This document shows positions 50,484-59,008 of a DNA stretch of 64,000 bases, piece by piece. Position 1 is the first letter of the stretch. Every line of letters begins with the position of its first letter. The notes below the pieces were generated by a model. It worked only from the letters and a program-made list of their open reading frames with translations, did no database searches and had not been told where the DNA came from. The position numbers and the translations under genes were made by a program. This DNA is from Pedobacter sp. BAL39. GTDB lineage: Bacteria; Bacteroidota; Bacteroidia; Sphingobacteriales; Sphingobacteriaceae. The DNA is taken from assembly GCF_000170795.1 (NCBI RefSeq), contig NZ_ABCM01000002.1, positions 62,001 through 126,000 of the forward strand, in the 5' to 3' direction.

Positions 50484-51434
50484 ATGATTAAGATACTTGC
50501 AAACGACGGGATAGATCCTATCGGTAAAGCGTTACTGGAAAAAGCTGGTTTTGTAGTAGATACAGAAACAGTTCCTCAGGATCAACTGGCAGAAGCCTTG
50601 AAAAACTATGATGGCATCACTGTCCGCAGCGCCACTAAAGTTCGTCAGGAACTGCTGGATCAGGTGCCTAACATTAAACTGATCGGCAGAGGTGGTGTGG
50701 GCATGGACAACATTGATGTTGAATATGCACGCAGTAAAGGTATTGCTGTAGTCAATACACCTGCAGCTTCTTCACTTTCGGTAGCGGAGCTGGTGTTCGC
50801 ACACTTGTTTACTGGTGTTCGTTTCCTGCAGGATGCTAACAGAAAGATGCCTGCTGAAGGGGCAACGAAATTCAATGCGCTTAAAAAAGCATATGCCAAA
50901 GGGATTGAGCTGAGAGGCAAAACCATCGGTATCATTGGTTTCGGAAGAATCGGTCGTGAAACGGCTACGGTGGCACTGGGTCTGGGCATGAATGTCCTTG
51001 CCTATGACCTTTTTCCTTTTGATGGCAACCTGACCCTAAATCTTCAGGGAGGCATCCAGGTACCGATTCCTGTGAAAACAGTATCGCTGGATGAGGTGAT
51101 TGCCAATAGTGATTTCATCAGCTTACATACACCTTTTGCAGACAGGCCAATCCTGGGTGCTGAGGAATTTGCAAAGATGAAAGATGGTGTAGCGGTAGTA
51201 AACTGCTCCAGAGGTGGTACAATAGATGAAGCGGCCCTGATTGCTGCTTTGGATAGTGGTAAAGTATCCTTCGCAGGATTAGATGTTTTCGACAATGAGC
51301 CTACGCCTAATGAGGCGATCCTGGCGCATCCGAAGATCTCCCTGACCCCACATATCGGCGCCGCTACTAATGAAGCTCAGGAACGCATAGGCGCCGAACT
51401 GGCCTCGTTAATTATCGAGCACTTTAATAAATAG
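50484..51434 (+). CDS. serA: D-3-phosphoglycerate dehydrogenase (short form)
   Basis: A 316-aa D-2-hydroxyacid dehydrogenase. The Rossmann motif is 'GKTIGIIGFGRIGRETATVA' and the catalytic triad residues are in 'VVNCSRGGTIDEAAL' (Arg), 'DVFDNEPTPNEA' (Glu) and 'SLTPHIGAATNEAQERIG' (His). It lacks the C-terminal ACT regulatory domain, so serine feedback inhibition by the standard route is not expected. The neighbouring serC identifies the substrate as 3-phosphoglycerate. With serC it makes the first two steps of serine synthesis; serB is not in the window. Confidence 0.94.
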   Translation: MIKILANDGIDPIGKALLEKAGFVVDTETVPQDQLAEALKNYDGITVRSATKVRQELLDQVPNIKLIGRGGVGMDNIDVEYARSKGIAVVNTPAASSLSVAELVFAHLFTGVRFLQDANRKMPAEGATKFNALKKAYAKGIELRGKTIGIIGFGRIGRETATVALGLGMNVLAYDLFPFDGNLTLNLQGGIQVPIPVKTVSLDEVIANSDFISLHTPFADRPILGAEEFAKMKDGVAVVNCSRGGTIDEAALIAALDSGKVSFAGLDVFDNEPTPNEAILAHPKISLTPHIGAATNEAQERIGAELASLIIEHFNK

Positions 51435-51455
51435 CCCTCCATACCAATGGAACTG

Positions 51456-51496
51456 TGATGGCAAAAGGCAAAGCCTGAAGTGGTCACAGTTCCATT
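51456..51496. promoter_or_regulatory. Hairpin between serA and DUF1015 gene
   Basis: Perfect 13-bp arms (AATGGAACTGTGA / TCACAGTTCCATT) enclose a 15-nt loop. There is no T run. It may be a stabilising or attenuating hairpin that adjusts the expression of the following DUF1015 gene, whose start is 12 bp further. Confidence 0.5.
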
Positions 51497-51508
51497 ACCA
51501 ACTAACTT

Positions 51509-52753
51509 ATGCCAAATATTAAACCTTTCTGCGGACTAAGACCTGCGGAGCAACTGCAATCCAGGGTGGTGACGCGTCCTCTCGAGAATTACGGGACGGG
51601 CGAAGCCAGGCTGATCGCTTCTGAAAATTCATGCAGTTTCCTGCACCTGATCAATCCGGAGCTTGACAATCCCTACCTCAGGGGAAGCAGGCAGGAGCTG
51701 ATCTTCAAGAAAATCACCGAAAACTTCGAAGGTTTTATAGATCACCATTACCTGGTTCAGGAACAACAACCTTGCATCTATGTGTACCGGGCAGAGCACG
51801 ATGGCTTGATACAGAAAGGGATATGGACCTTAACACACATCGGGGATTACCTGAACGGGCATATAAAAAAACATGAAGCTACGGTGGAGCGCCGTGAAAA
51901 ATTGCTGGCAGATTACCTTCAGCAAACGGGACTGGATGCCAATCCGGTACTCATCACTTATCATCCTGATCCTGTGGTTGACCTGGTAATTGATCAATAT
52001 GTGCAACAGACTCCTGCACTTGATTTTACCTTTGACGACCATAGTAAACATACGGTTTGGGCCATCTCAGATCCTTCGGATGTACAGCGACTGGTAGATG
52101 CTTTTGCTAAGATGCCTGCGGTGTACATCGCTGACGGCCATCACCGCATTGCTTCCATGGTGAAGATGGGACTGCAGAAACAAGCCTTGAATGAGGGAAA
52201 ACATACTGGCCAGGAGAGTTATAATTATTTTACCACGGTGTACATGAATACAGGGGAGGTGAAAGTGCTGGAGTTTAACCGGCTGGTAAGAGATCTGGCT
52301 GGATTGAGCCTGGAGGAGTTCATCACTGCCCTGAAGGTGTCCTTTGAGGTGGAGCTTCTGGATGGACCGTTGAAGCCTGACCAGCTGCACCACATCGGTA
52401 TGTATGTCGCCGGACAATGGCATAGGCTGATACCCAAGCTCAATCTTTATGATGCAAATGATCCTGTCGCGGTATTGGACGTCAGCATCTTACAGCGGTT
52501 CATCCTGGAGCCCATCCTCAGGATTAAGGATCCTCGCACAGATGCCCGCATTACGTTTGAAGGCGGAAAAACACCAGTCACAGCATTACAGTCGCACGTA
52601 GACCACGGACTGTACAGCGTTGCATTTACCTTGTTCCCGACTTCTGTAGAACAGGTCATCGCCGTGGCAGATGCGGCAGGGGTGATGCCTCCAAAATCTA
52701 CCTGGGTGGAACCAAAATTCCTCGTAGGGTTGCTGACCAGTTACTTTAATTAA
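51509..52753 (+). CDS. DUF1015 family protein
   Basis: A 414-aa soluble protein of the DUF1015 family. Landmarks are the N-terminal 'IKPFCGLRPAE', 'HLINPELDNPYLRGSRQELI', 'CIYVYRAEHDGLIQKGIWTL', 'YIADGHHRIASMVKMG' and the C-terminal 'VMPPKSTWVEPKFLVGLLTS'. The 'ADGHHR' motif is seen in ParB/Sulfiredoxin-like folds that use ATP or bind serine; in archaea and some bacteria a ParB-like free serine kinase has this fold. Linkage to serC-serA supports a link to serine metabolism, for example as a serine kinase-like enzyme, but this is inference. Confidence 0.92.
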   Translation: MPNIKPFCGLRPAEQLQSRVVTRPLENYGTGEARLIASENSCSFLHLINPELDNPYLRGSRQELIFKKITENFEGFIDHHYLVQEQQPCIYVYRAEHDGLIQKGIWTLTHIGDYLNGHIKKHEATVERREKLLADYLQQTGLDANPVLITYHPDPVVDLVIDQYVQQTPALDFTFDDHSKHTVWAISDPSDVQRLVDAFAKMPAVYIADGHHRIASMVKMGLQKQALNEGKHTGQESYNYFTTVYMNTGEVKVLEFNRLVRDLAGLSLEEFITALKVSFEVELLDGPLKPDQLHHIGMYVAGQWHRLIPKLNLYDANDPVAVLDVSILQRFILEPILRIKDPRTDARITFEGGKTPVTALQSHVDHGLYSVAFTLFPTSVEQVIAVADAAGVMPPKSTWVEPKFLVGLLTSYFN

Positions 52754-52896
52754 CTCAGTGAATTGGTTAATGCCCAGTAGCGGTAAGCAATAATTGCCTT
52801 CTGTACATTGGTCAGTTTCATTGGATCTTTTTTTGATAACACTGGAAGCACCAGTTTATTCAATCTGACCAGTGCTTTGAAAAGTTGTTTTTTCAT
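52750..52896 (-). CDS. Small conserved-looking basic protein (48 aa)
   Basis: A short gene below the usual length cut-off, read on the minus strand from ATG at 52896 to TAA at 52750. The protein is MKKQLFKALVRLNKLVLPVL followed by SKKDPMKLTNVQKAIIAYRY and WALTNSLS: amphipathic, basic, and ending in a Trp/Tyr-rich helix. It resembles short Bacteroidota proteins of about 50 residues that I recall being labelled 'SsrA-binding protein' in error. It overlaps the last bases of the DUF1015 gene by 4 bp (convergent) and lies 46 bp after the next minus-strand gene, so it could be its distal partner. Confidence 0.55.
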   Translation of the reverse strand: MKKQLFKALVRLNKLVLPVLSKKDPMKLTNVQKAIIAYRYWALTNSLS

Positions 52897-52942
52897 GAGC
52901 TTCTTTTTTAATGATAAACAGATACATTCTTTGTACCGGAGG

Positions 52943-53491
52943 TTACTTCATCAGTGGCTGGTGCCTGATTTTTTTCATAAAAACATAGCTGCCAGCAGCC
53001 ATAATCATGATCAGAAAAAGAATGATATAATGGGCCAGGTCTTTTGCCCTCTCCGTGGCGGTCACCTCTTCTCTTAATTTTTGTCGCTGGTCCTGCAGCT
53101 TCTTGATGGCGACCATATAACTTTCAATCCTGCTGTTGCTGCTGCTGGCATTGGTCATTACCTGTTTCACCTCCTGATCTTTGTAGTCCATCAGAATCTT
53201 GAGCTCCTTAAAAATGTTGTTGTCATTCAGCACAATCTGGCGGAGGATCTCATTGGAGTTTTTGATGTCCCTTTTGGTTTGAAAGCCGAAGATCCCTGTA
53301 CGTGCATTCAGACTCTGGTCGTACTGGCCGAACCGCGCGCTGCGTTCTGCAAGTAAACCATTGATCTTTAACCGCTGAAACTGGTAGGCACTGGTATCGG
53401 CCTGCAGAACGGCACCATGAACAGACAGGGTTGCAGCAGATAAAAATCCGGTAAGCAGCAGGAGTAACAGGTTTCTGGGCATAGTCTTCAT
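52943..53491 (-). CDS. Hypothetical exported protein with coiled coil and C-terminal TM
   Basis: A 182-aa protein with a signal peptide (MKTMPRNLLLLLLTGFLSAA, cleaved near 'VHGAV'), a polar helical middle with coiled-coil pattern (about residues 60-150; 'YMVAIKKLQDQRQKLREEVT'), and a C-terminal TM helix ('YIILFLIMIMAAGSYVFM') followed by a basic tail. The protein is therefore probably anchored in the inner membrane with the coiled coil in the periplasm. I prefer the start at 53491 (MKTMPR) over 53509. No family is recognised. The SAM hydrolase gene upstream is on the same strand, separated by 38 bp. Confidence 0.7.
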   Translation of the reverse strand: MKTMPRNLLLLLLTGFLSAATLSVHGAVLQADTSAYQFQRLKINGLLAERSARFGQYDQSLNARTGIFGFQTKRDIKNSNEILRQIVLNDNNIFKELKILMDYKDQEVKQVMTNASSSNSRIESYMVAIKKLQDQRQKLREEVTATERAKDLAHYIILFLIMIMAAGSYVFMKKIRHQPLMK

Positions 53492-53529
53492 TTTATGGGA
53501 GACAAGCAAACACTATGCCTGTATGCAGA

Positions 53530-54309
53530 CTAGGGATGGAATTCTACCCTGACGATGTCGCTGAGGTGTAACCCCAGCAGTCCACTGGCTTTTCCTTTAT
53601 TGATGGCGATCTCCAGGTGGTTACTGATGCCAAAAAGACAGAGTTTCTCGCCCTCGGGCACTTCATTGTAATGCCAGCTCAACTGCGTGATGGTTTCACT
53701 TTTGCGGAAGTACAGGGTGAAGTCGCGGTTGCGCTGGATCTTCGTAAACAGCTCCTTAGTGATGTTGGTGATCACATTGCAGAAGTTGTCAATGTAAATG
53801 ACACTTCCTCTGATGATGTCTCTTTCTATTACCGGATTGAGCAGCATACGTTCTTCCACACCATCCGCAGGCATCCCGATTTCCTTCAGCTTGCCTCCCC
53901 GCGCAAGATGGGTAGCCGCCTTCACGAAGATGTCCACAAGGGGGAAATGCAGGTACTTCAGGTCCTGCATGATGTTGATCTCCACGATCTCCTCTGCTTT
54001 CTCCTCAAAAAGGAGCGAGAAGATGCCGTTGTCTGCGCCCACAAAATAATGGTCCCTATGTTTCAGGGCGATGTATTTCGTGTTTTCACTGAACACGGAA
54101 TCAATCCCGATCAGGTGTACGGTGCCCTTCGGGAAGTAAGGATAAACATTCTTCAGTACAAAGGCCGCATAGGAGATGTTAAAGGAGGGTACCTCGTGTG
54201 TGACATCAACAATATTGGCTGTAGGGAGTGCCGTCAGGATGCTACCTTTGAGGGCAGCCTGATAGAAATCTTTCGAGCCTAAATCTGTTGTTAATGTAAT
54301 AATGGCCAT
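53530..54309 (-). CDS. SAM hydrolase / hydroxide adenosyltransferase (DUF62-type)
   Basis: A 259-aa protein of the S-adenosyl-L-methionine hydrolase (adenosine-forming) family. The start 'MAIITLTTDLGSKDFYQAAL' contains the family Asp; 'VHLIGIDSVF', 'HYFVGADNGIFSLLF' and the C-terminal 'YIDNFCNVITNI' are typical. The usual 'NFGN' is 'NFCN' here, a substitution at the Gly. These enzymes cleave SAM to adenosine and methionine; a few relatives are halogenases. I choose the ATG at 54309; the longer start at 54369 adds 20 residues lacking in the family and runs into the divergent phoH promoter region. The physiological role is unclear. Confidence 0.9.
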   Translation of the reverse strand: MAIITLTTDLGSKDFYQAALKGSILTALPTANIVDVTHEVPSFNISYAAFVLKNVYPYFPKGTVHLIGIDSVFSENTKYIALKHRDHYFVGADNGIFSLLFEEKAEEIVEINIMQDLKYLHFPLVDIFVKAATHLARGGKLKEIGMPADGVEERMLLNPVIERDIIRGSVIYIDNFCNVITNITKELFTKIQRNRDFTLYFRKSETITQLSWHYNEVPEGEKLCLFGISNHLEIAINKGKASGLLGLHLSDIVRVEFHP

Positions 54310-54411
54310 TAAAAATTGAATATTTATTCTTAATCTTGCGTAAGCGGCAAATCGCGTACAAATATTCAATTTTTATATCAAAATATACACCTCATTCTAA
54401 AAAACAATATT

Positions 54412-55383
54412 TTGAACGAACTAAAATTAACACTAGAATCGGTTGATCCGGTACAGTTTTGGGGTACTAATAACGAGCACTACGAGCTGATTAAGAATGC
54501 CTTCCCTAAGCTTAAAGTTGTGGCCAGAGGAACGGAAGTAAAGGTCCTGGGAGATGAAAAGGAGCTCAAAGTTTTTGAACAAAAATACAATCTGCTGTTA
54601 AACCAGCTGGAGAAATATAGTTCGTTAACGGGAAATGACGTAGAATCTATTCTTTCATCGAAACGCGCACCTGCGGAAACTGAGGTAGCCCCCGATAAAC
54701 CGGCGGCCAGCAGCAGTGGAGGTGGTGAGGTGATCGTATACGGCACGAATGGACTGATGGTGAAGGCCCGCACGGTAAATCAACGCCGGATGGTGGACAG
54801 CATTGCAAAGAATGATGTCCTATTTGCCATTGGCCCTGCAGGAACGGGAAAAACCTATACTGCGGTAGCCCTGGCGGTGCGTGCACTGAAAAATAAAGAA
54901 ATTAAAAGAATCATACTCACCAGACCTGCGGTAGAAGCAGGGGAGAGTCTCGGCTTCCTGCCCGGCGACCTGAAGGAAAAGGTGGATCCTTACCTTCGCC
55001 CGTTATACGATGCGCTGGATGACATGATCCCTCCTGATAAACTGAAGTTATACATCGAAAACAGAACAATAGAGATCGCCCCGCTTGCGTTTATGCGCGG
55101 TAGGACGCTCGACAACTGTTTCGTGATCCTTGATGAGGCGCAGAACTCCACAGACCTGCAGCTGAAGATGTTCCTTACCCGTATGGGGCCTTCTGCAAAG
55201 TTTATCGTAACGGGTGATGTTACCCAGATTGACCTTCCCAAAAAACAGATGTCAGGTCTTCACAATGCCCTGCGTATCCTTGACGATATCCCTGGTATTG
55301 AAACGATCTACCTGACGGGAGAGGACGTGGTGCGTCATAAGCTGGTGAAGAGAATCCTGAAAGCATACGGCGATATCCAATAA
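54412..55383 (+). CDS. phoH: PhoH family ATPase
   Basis: A 323-aa cytoplasmic ATPase. An N-terminal KH-like segment (about residues 1-70) is followed by the PhoH domain with Walker A 'AIGPAGTGKTYTAVAL' (about residue 140), 'ILTRPAVEAGESLGFLPGDL', and the Walker B/DEAQN box 'CFVILDEAQNSTDLQLKMFL', then 'KFIVTGDVTQIDLPK'. The start is a TTG at 54412 because the frame has no ATG before the conserved core. The role may be in RNA handling; PhoH2 is an RNA helicase/RNase in other bacteria. It is divergent from the SAM hydrolase gene. Confidence 0.94.
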   Translation: MNELKLTLESVDPVQFWGTNNEHYELIKNAFPKLKVVARGTEVKVLGDEKELKVFEQKYNLLLNQLEKYSSLTGNDVESILSSKRAPAETEVAPDKPAASSSGGGEVIVYGTNGLMVKARTVNQRRMVDSIAKNDVLFAIGPAGTGKTYTAVALAVRALKNKEIKRIILTRPAVEAGESLGFLPGDLKEKVDPYLRPLYDALDDMIPPDKLKLYIENRTIEIAPLAFMRGRTLDNCFVILDEAQNSTDLQLKMFLTRMGPSAKFIVTGDVTQIDLPKKQMSGLHNALRILDDIPGIETIYLTGEDVVRHKLVKRILKAYGDIQ

Positions 55384-55456
55384 TATCGGCTTGATTTCTG
55401 GTATTTATCATTCAATATTCGGTAATTTGCGCTGGAAATATCAAGCGTTTGATTTT

Positions 55457-55500
55457 TGATATTACGTCAGACAATAATGTGATATTACATCAGACAATAA
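55457..55500. repeat. Direct repeat of 21 bp upstream of purC
   Basis: Two copies of a 21-bp unit, TGATATTACRTCAGACAATA plus A, lie at 55457-55477 and 55480-55500 with one mismatch and a 23-bp period. They end 37 bp before the purC ATG, so they may be an operator or part of the promoter region. Confidence 0.7.
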
Positions 55501-55536
55501 ACATCATAACATAACAACAGTTCTTTGGCAAACACC

Positions 55537-56481
55537 ATGACAGCAATTAAAGAAACCAATTTCAGCTTTCCGAAGCAAACCAATTTTTACAAGGGAAAAG
55601 TGCGCGACGTATACACCATAAACGATGAATTTATGGCGATGGTAGTGACGGACAGGATCTCGGCGTTTGACGTAGTACTACCTGAAGCCATCCCTTTCAA
55701 GGGACAGGTGCTGAACCAGATCGCCGCTAAGTTTCTGACCGCTACACAGGACATCGTGCCCAACTGGGTGCTGTCTGTTCCTGACGAAATGGTTACCATC
55801 GGACGCATCTGCGAGCCCTTCAAGGTAGAAATGGTAGTACGTGGTTATCTTGCAGGTCATGCCTGGAGAGAATACAGTGCCGGCAGACGCAGCGTATGTG
55901 GCGTGGCACTGCCAGAGGGACTGAAAGAAAATGATCAGTTGCCGGCACCCATCATCACGCCTACAACGAAGGCTTCAGTCGGTCATGATGAAGACATTTC
56001 AAGAGAAGACATCCTCGCCAAAGGCATTGTATCGCTGGCGGATTATGAGCAATTGGAAGCCTATACGCTGGCACTATATGCCCGCGGTACAGAAATGGCT
56101 GCCAGTCGCGGATTGATCCTTGTGGACACAAAATATGAATTTGGTAAAGTTGGGGAAGAAATCTTCCTCATCGATGAAATCCATACACCGGATTCTTCAC
56201 GTTACTTTTACGCGGAAGGATACCAGGAAAGGCAGGATGCCAATGAGCCGCAGAAGCAGCTTTCGAAGGAATTTGTTCGCAAATGGTTAATAGAAAATGG
56301 GTTTCAGGGGAAAGACGGCCAGGTGGTTCCGGTCATGACACCTGAAATTGTCAACTCCATATCGGAACGCTACATCGAGCTTTATGAGCAGATCACGGGT
56401 GATACCTTTCAAAAAAATGAAACTGCTGATGTCACTCAGCGGATTGAAGTCAATGTAACGGCAGCACTTGCTAAATTGTAA
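55537..56481 (+). CDS. purC: Phosphoribosylaminoimidazolesuccinocarboxamide synthase
   Basis: A 314-aa SAICAR synthase of the purine pathway: CAIR, L-aspartate and ATP give SAICAR. Landmarks are '[20 protein letters not shown]', '[20 protein letters not shown]', '[20 protein letters not shown]' and '[20 protein letters not shown]'. The start at ATG 55537 ([11 protein letters not shown]) fits relatives better than the TTG at 55525. It stands alone; upstream is the direct repeat and downstream a terminator-like hairpin at 56550-56580. Confidence 0.97.
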   Translation: MTAIKETNFSFPKQTNFYKGKVRDVYTINDEFMAMVVTDRISAFDVVLPEAIPFKGQVLNQIAAKFLTATQDIVPNWVLSVPDEMVTIGRICEPFKVEMVVRGYLAGHAWREYSAGRRSVCGVALPEGLKENDQLPAPIITPTTKASVGHDEDISREDILAKGIVSLADYEQLEAYTLALYARGTEMAASRGLILVDTKYEFGKVGEEIFLIDEIHTPDSSRYFYAEGYQERQDANEPQKQLSKEFVRKWLIENGFQGKDGQVVPVMTPEIVNSISERYIELYEQITGDTFQKNETADVTQRIEVNVTAALAKL

Positions 56482-56549
56482 TGCCTGCTAAATCGTAACA
56501 TTAGCTCATTTTAAACGATCATTGCTGAAATTTTAGCAGATCAGCAACT

Positions 56550-56580
56550 TAAGGGGGTGTCTTTCCGGCACTCCCTTTTT
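56550..56580 (+). terminator. Terminator after purC
   Basis: The arms AAGGGGGTG and CACTCCCTT pair with one mismatch around a 10-nt loop and are followed by a T run, about 70 bp after the purC stop codon. Confidence 0.65.
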
Positions 56581-56655
56581 AGTAATTCTCGAGATCACTG
56601 TTAAAAAGCTGATAAAATTTCCTATTTTAGCATTACAAACAAATCGACCAATATC

Positions 56656-57042
56656 ATGAAATTTTCAGTAGACAAGCATGAAAAGTATGTAGTGCTCAAG
56701 CTTAGGGAGAGCCGCTTTACCAACGACAATACGCCTAAGTTGAAATCTGAGTTCATTTTATTGAACTCATTGGGCTACCATAACATTGTACTGGACATGT
56801 CCAGCATCAAAGAATGTAATGACTCACAGGACCTCAGCAGCCTGCTGGTGGGCGACCGCCTTTGTAAAAGTGCAAACGGCCTGTTCATCATCACCGGCGT
56901 CAATGGCGTAGTCGGTACCATCCTGGAGATGTGTAACCTGGATGAATCACTGACCATCGTGTCCAGACTGGACGAGGCAGAAGACCTGATCTTCATGGAA
57001 GAGATAGAGAAGGAATTATTGGGGAGCGTAGCGAAAGATTAA
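56656..57042 (+). CDS. STAS-domain protein (anti-sigma factor antagonist-like)
   Basis: A 128-aa single-domain STAS protein. It begins 'KFSVDKHEKYVVLKLRESRF' and has the beta-strand 'YHNIVLDMSSIKECNDSQDL', where the acceptor Ser region (usually DSSGL) reads 'NDSQDLSSLL', and a C-terminal 'VGTILEMCNLDESLTIVSRL' pattern. Such proteins regulate anti-sigma factors by phosphorylation of the conserved Ser; with the altered motif the phosphorylation site is uncertain. The stop overlaps the rnz start by one base (TAATG), so the two genes are translationally coupled. Confidence 0.85.
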   Translation: MKFSVDKHEKYVVLKLRESRFTNDNTPKLKSEFILLNSLGYHNIVLDMSSIKECNDSQDLSSLLVGDRLCKSANGLFIITGVNGVVGTILEMCNLDESLTIVSRLDEAEDLIFMEEIEKELLGSVAKD

Positions 57043-57953
57043 TGAAGTTTGAGGTAACTATTTTGGGCAGTAGCTCTGCCACTCCCGTATACAATAGAAA
57101 TCCCACTGCACAACTGTTAAACTGTAATGAGAAATTTTACCTGATCGACTGTGGTGAGGGGACCCAGCAGCAACTCATCAGGTATGGCATCAAAGCCAGT
57201 AAAATCGACTATATATTCATCAGTCACCTGCATGGGGACCATTATTTTGGTCTGATCGGCCTGTTGTCTACCATGCACCTTAATGGACGTATCAAACCCA
57301 TTTATATCTTTGCTCCTGGTCCCTTAATGGAAATTCTGGAACTTCAGTTCCGCCATTCTGAAACGGTGATCCGGTACGACATTGAATTTGTACCCCTGGT
57401 TGCCGATGTATCCCGGACCATCTTTGAGAACCAGGATGTGAGCGTGGAATCGATCGTCCTCAACCACAGGATTCCCTGCACTGGTTTTAAATTTACCGAG
57501 AAAAAGCGGTTGCGCAAACTCATGATTGAAAAGCTGGAGGCCGAAAATGTCCCGATCAACTATTACTCCCTGCTGAAAAGAGGTGCAGACTTAAATTTTC
57601 CGGATGGGCGTTTATTGAGGAACGAAGAGTATACCGTAGATTCTGATCAACCGAGAAGTTATTGTTATTGCTCGGATACCTTGTTCAACGACAGCTATCT
57701 TCCGGTGATTGCCAACTGCGACCTTTTGTATCATGAAGCTACTTTTCTTCATGAAATGCTGGACCGGGCAAATCAAACGCATCATACAACTGCATTACAG
57801 GCTGCTGAAGCCGCTAAAATGGTAGGCGCCAGAAAACTACTTATCGGACACTTTTCATCGAGATACAAGATCTTACAGCCTTTGCTTGAAGAAGCGATAA
57901 ACGTATTCGAGCATACACAGCTGGCCATCGAAGGGACGACCTATCAGATTTAA
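57042..57953 (+). CDS. rnz: Ribonuclease Z
   Basis: A 303-aa metallo-beta-lactamase-fold endonuclease that removes tRNA 3' trailers. The core motif HxHxDH is 'FISHLHGDHYFGLIGLLSTM', near residue 61, followed by 'AQLLNCNEKFYLIDCGEGTQ' (upstream Asp) and C-terminal 'HHTTALQAAEAAKMVGARKL' and 'LIGHFSSRYK' with further His ligands. It is the partner of the STAS gene through a one-base overlap. It matters here because the tRNA-Ser in this window lacks an encoded CCA and needs RNase Z-type processing. Confidence 0.97.
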   Translation: MKFEVTILGSSSATPVYNRNPTAQLLNCNEKFYLIDCGEGTQQQLIRYGIKASKIDYIFISHLHGDHYFGLIGLLSTMHLNGRIKPIYIFAPGPLMEILELQFRHSETVIRYDIEFVPLVADVSRTIFENQDVSVESIVLNHRIPCTGFKFTEKKRLRKLMIEKLEAENVPINYYSLLKRGADLNFPDGRLLRNEEYTVDSDQPRSYCYCSDTLFNDSYLPVIANCDLLYHEATFLHEMLDRANQTHHTTALQAAEAAKMVGARKLLIGHFSSRYKILQPLLEEAINVFEHTQLAIEGTTYQI

Positions 57954-57982
57954 AACTCAGCTTTTCTTATTGTACCACATAA

Positions 57983-58016
57983 AAAACGGGAGCAGTTTCA
58001 TCAACTGCTCCCGTTT
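57983..58016. terminator. Bidirectional terminator between rnz and MCE gene
   Basis: A perfect 14-bp stem (AAACGGGAGCAGTT / AACTGCTCCCGTTT) with a 5-nt loop has an A run on the left side and a T-rich tail on the right, so it can serve both convergent genes. Confidence 0.8.
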
Positions 58017-58040
58017 CCTTTTGATACCGCTATCAGGTAC

Positions 58041-58994
58041 CTATTTATCTTTTTTATTTCCGCCGCCGAACACCGAGAAGTGTACATAACGTTTAGGGTT
58101 TTCTTTCAGGTCTATGATCAGTTTGTCCAGGTTCATGGAAGCATTGTTCAGGTTGTCATACATTTTGGTATCGTTAACCAGCAATCCTAAAGTGCCCTGG
58201 CCATTGTTCACTTTGCTTACGATGCCCTGCAGGTCGGCCACAGCTTTGTTGGCGTTGTCGATGGTCTGCTTGAAGTTCGCTGCTGCGACCTGGTCCGTAA
58301 CCGTATTGATGTTGGTCAGGATACCATTGATCTTGTCGTTATTGTTCTTAAGGTTTGCAGAGATCGCTTCTACGTTGGCAAGGATCGCAGAGATTCTGGA
58401 CCCTTCAGACCCTACCAGATTATCCACCTTTTTAGATGTAGCTTCCAGTGAAGAAAGGGTAGAGGCTATGCTGTTGAAGCTTTTGTCTACATTTTTCTGG
58501 AAGTTGGGGTTCAGTATGGAGTTTACGCTGGTCAGGATGGAATCCATTTTCGCAATGATCACTTCTGCTTTTTTCTGCACCGGTTGTACGGTTTCCAGCA
58601 GACCTTTAGCTACATTGGCATTCAGCGTATCGCCGTCCTGTGCATAGATGTTCCCTGTGCCCAGCTGCATCACAATCGCTTTACCTCCCAGCAAATCTAT
58701 GCTTTCCAGCTTTGCGATACTGTTTTTAGGGATTTCATATTTTCCTTTGATCTTCAGCGTAGCAATGATCGACCCATCAGGCTGAAGCGTCAGCAAATCG
58801 ACACGGCCGATCTGATACCCATTGATCAGTACGGGTTTGGAAACCCCGAGGCCATCAACATGAGAATATTTGGCATACAATACCGTTTCACTGGAAAAGA
58901 TGGCATTCCCTTTTAAGAAATTGTAGCCAATGATTAACAAGGCTATGGAAAAGGCAGCCATTATGCCTACTTTGGTTTCGTTTGCTATTTTCAC
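58041..58994 (-). CDS. mlaD: MlaD family (MCE-domain) protein
   Basis: A 317-aa protein with an N-terminal TM helix (about residues 8-27), an MCE domain (about 35-115, 'LYAKYSHVDGLGVSKPVLIN' and 'GYQIGRVDLLTLQPDGSIIA'), and a long helical part (about 140-300, with 'NSIASTLSSLEATSKKVDNL' and 'NLKNNNDKINGILTNINTV') that likely forms a periplasm-spanning tunnel. MCE proteins carry phospholipids across the envelope. The partner MlaE/F genes are not in the window, although Bacteroidota usually have them elsewhere. It lies 14 bp after the amidase gene on the same strand. Confidence 0.92.
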   Translation of the reverse strand: MKIANETKVGIMAAFSIALLIIGYNFLKGNAIFSSETVLYAKYSHVDGLGVSKPVLINGYQIGRVDLLTLQPDGSIIATLKIKGKYEIPKNSIAKLESIDLLGGKAIVMQLGTGNIYAQDGDTLNANVAKGLLETVQPVQKKAEVIIAKMDSILTSVNSILNPNFQKNVDKSFNSIASTLSSLEATSKKVDNLVGSEGSRISAILANVEAISANLKNNNDKINGILTNINTVTDQVAAANFKQTIDNANKAVADLQGIVSKVNNGQGTLGLLVNDTKMYDNLNNASMNLDKLIIDLKENPKRYVHFSVFGGGNKKDK

Positions 58995-59008
58995 GTATCT
59001 GCGTTTAC

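Noticed and set aside
55384-55536. Purine riboswitch upstream of purC
   Set aside because: The region shows direct repeats but no three-way-junction pattern of a purine aptamer or other known riboswitch core.
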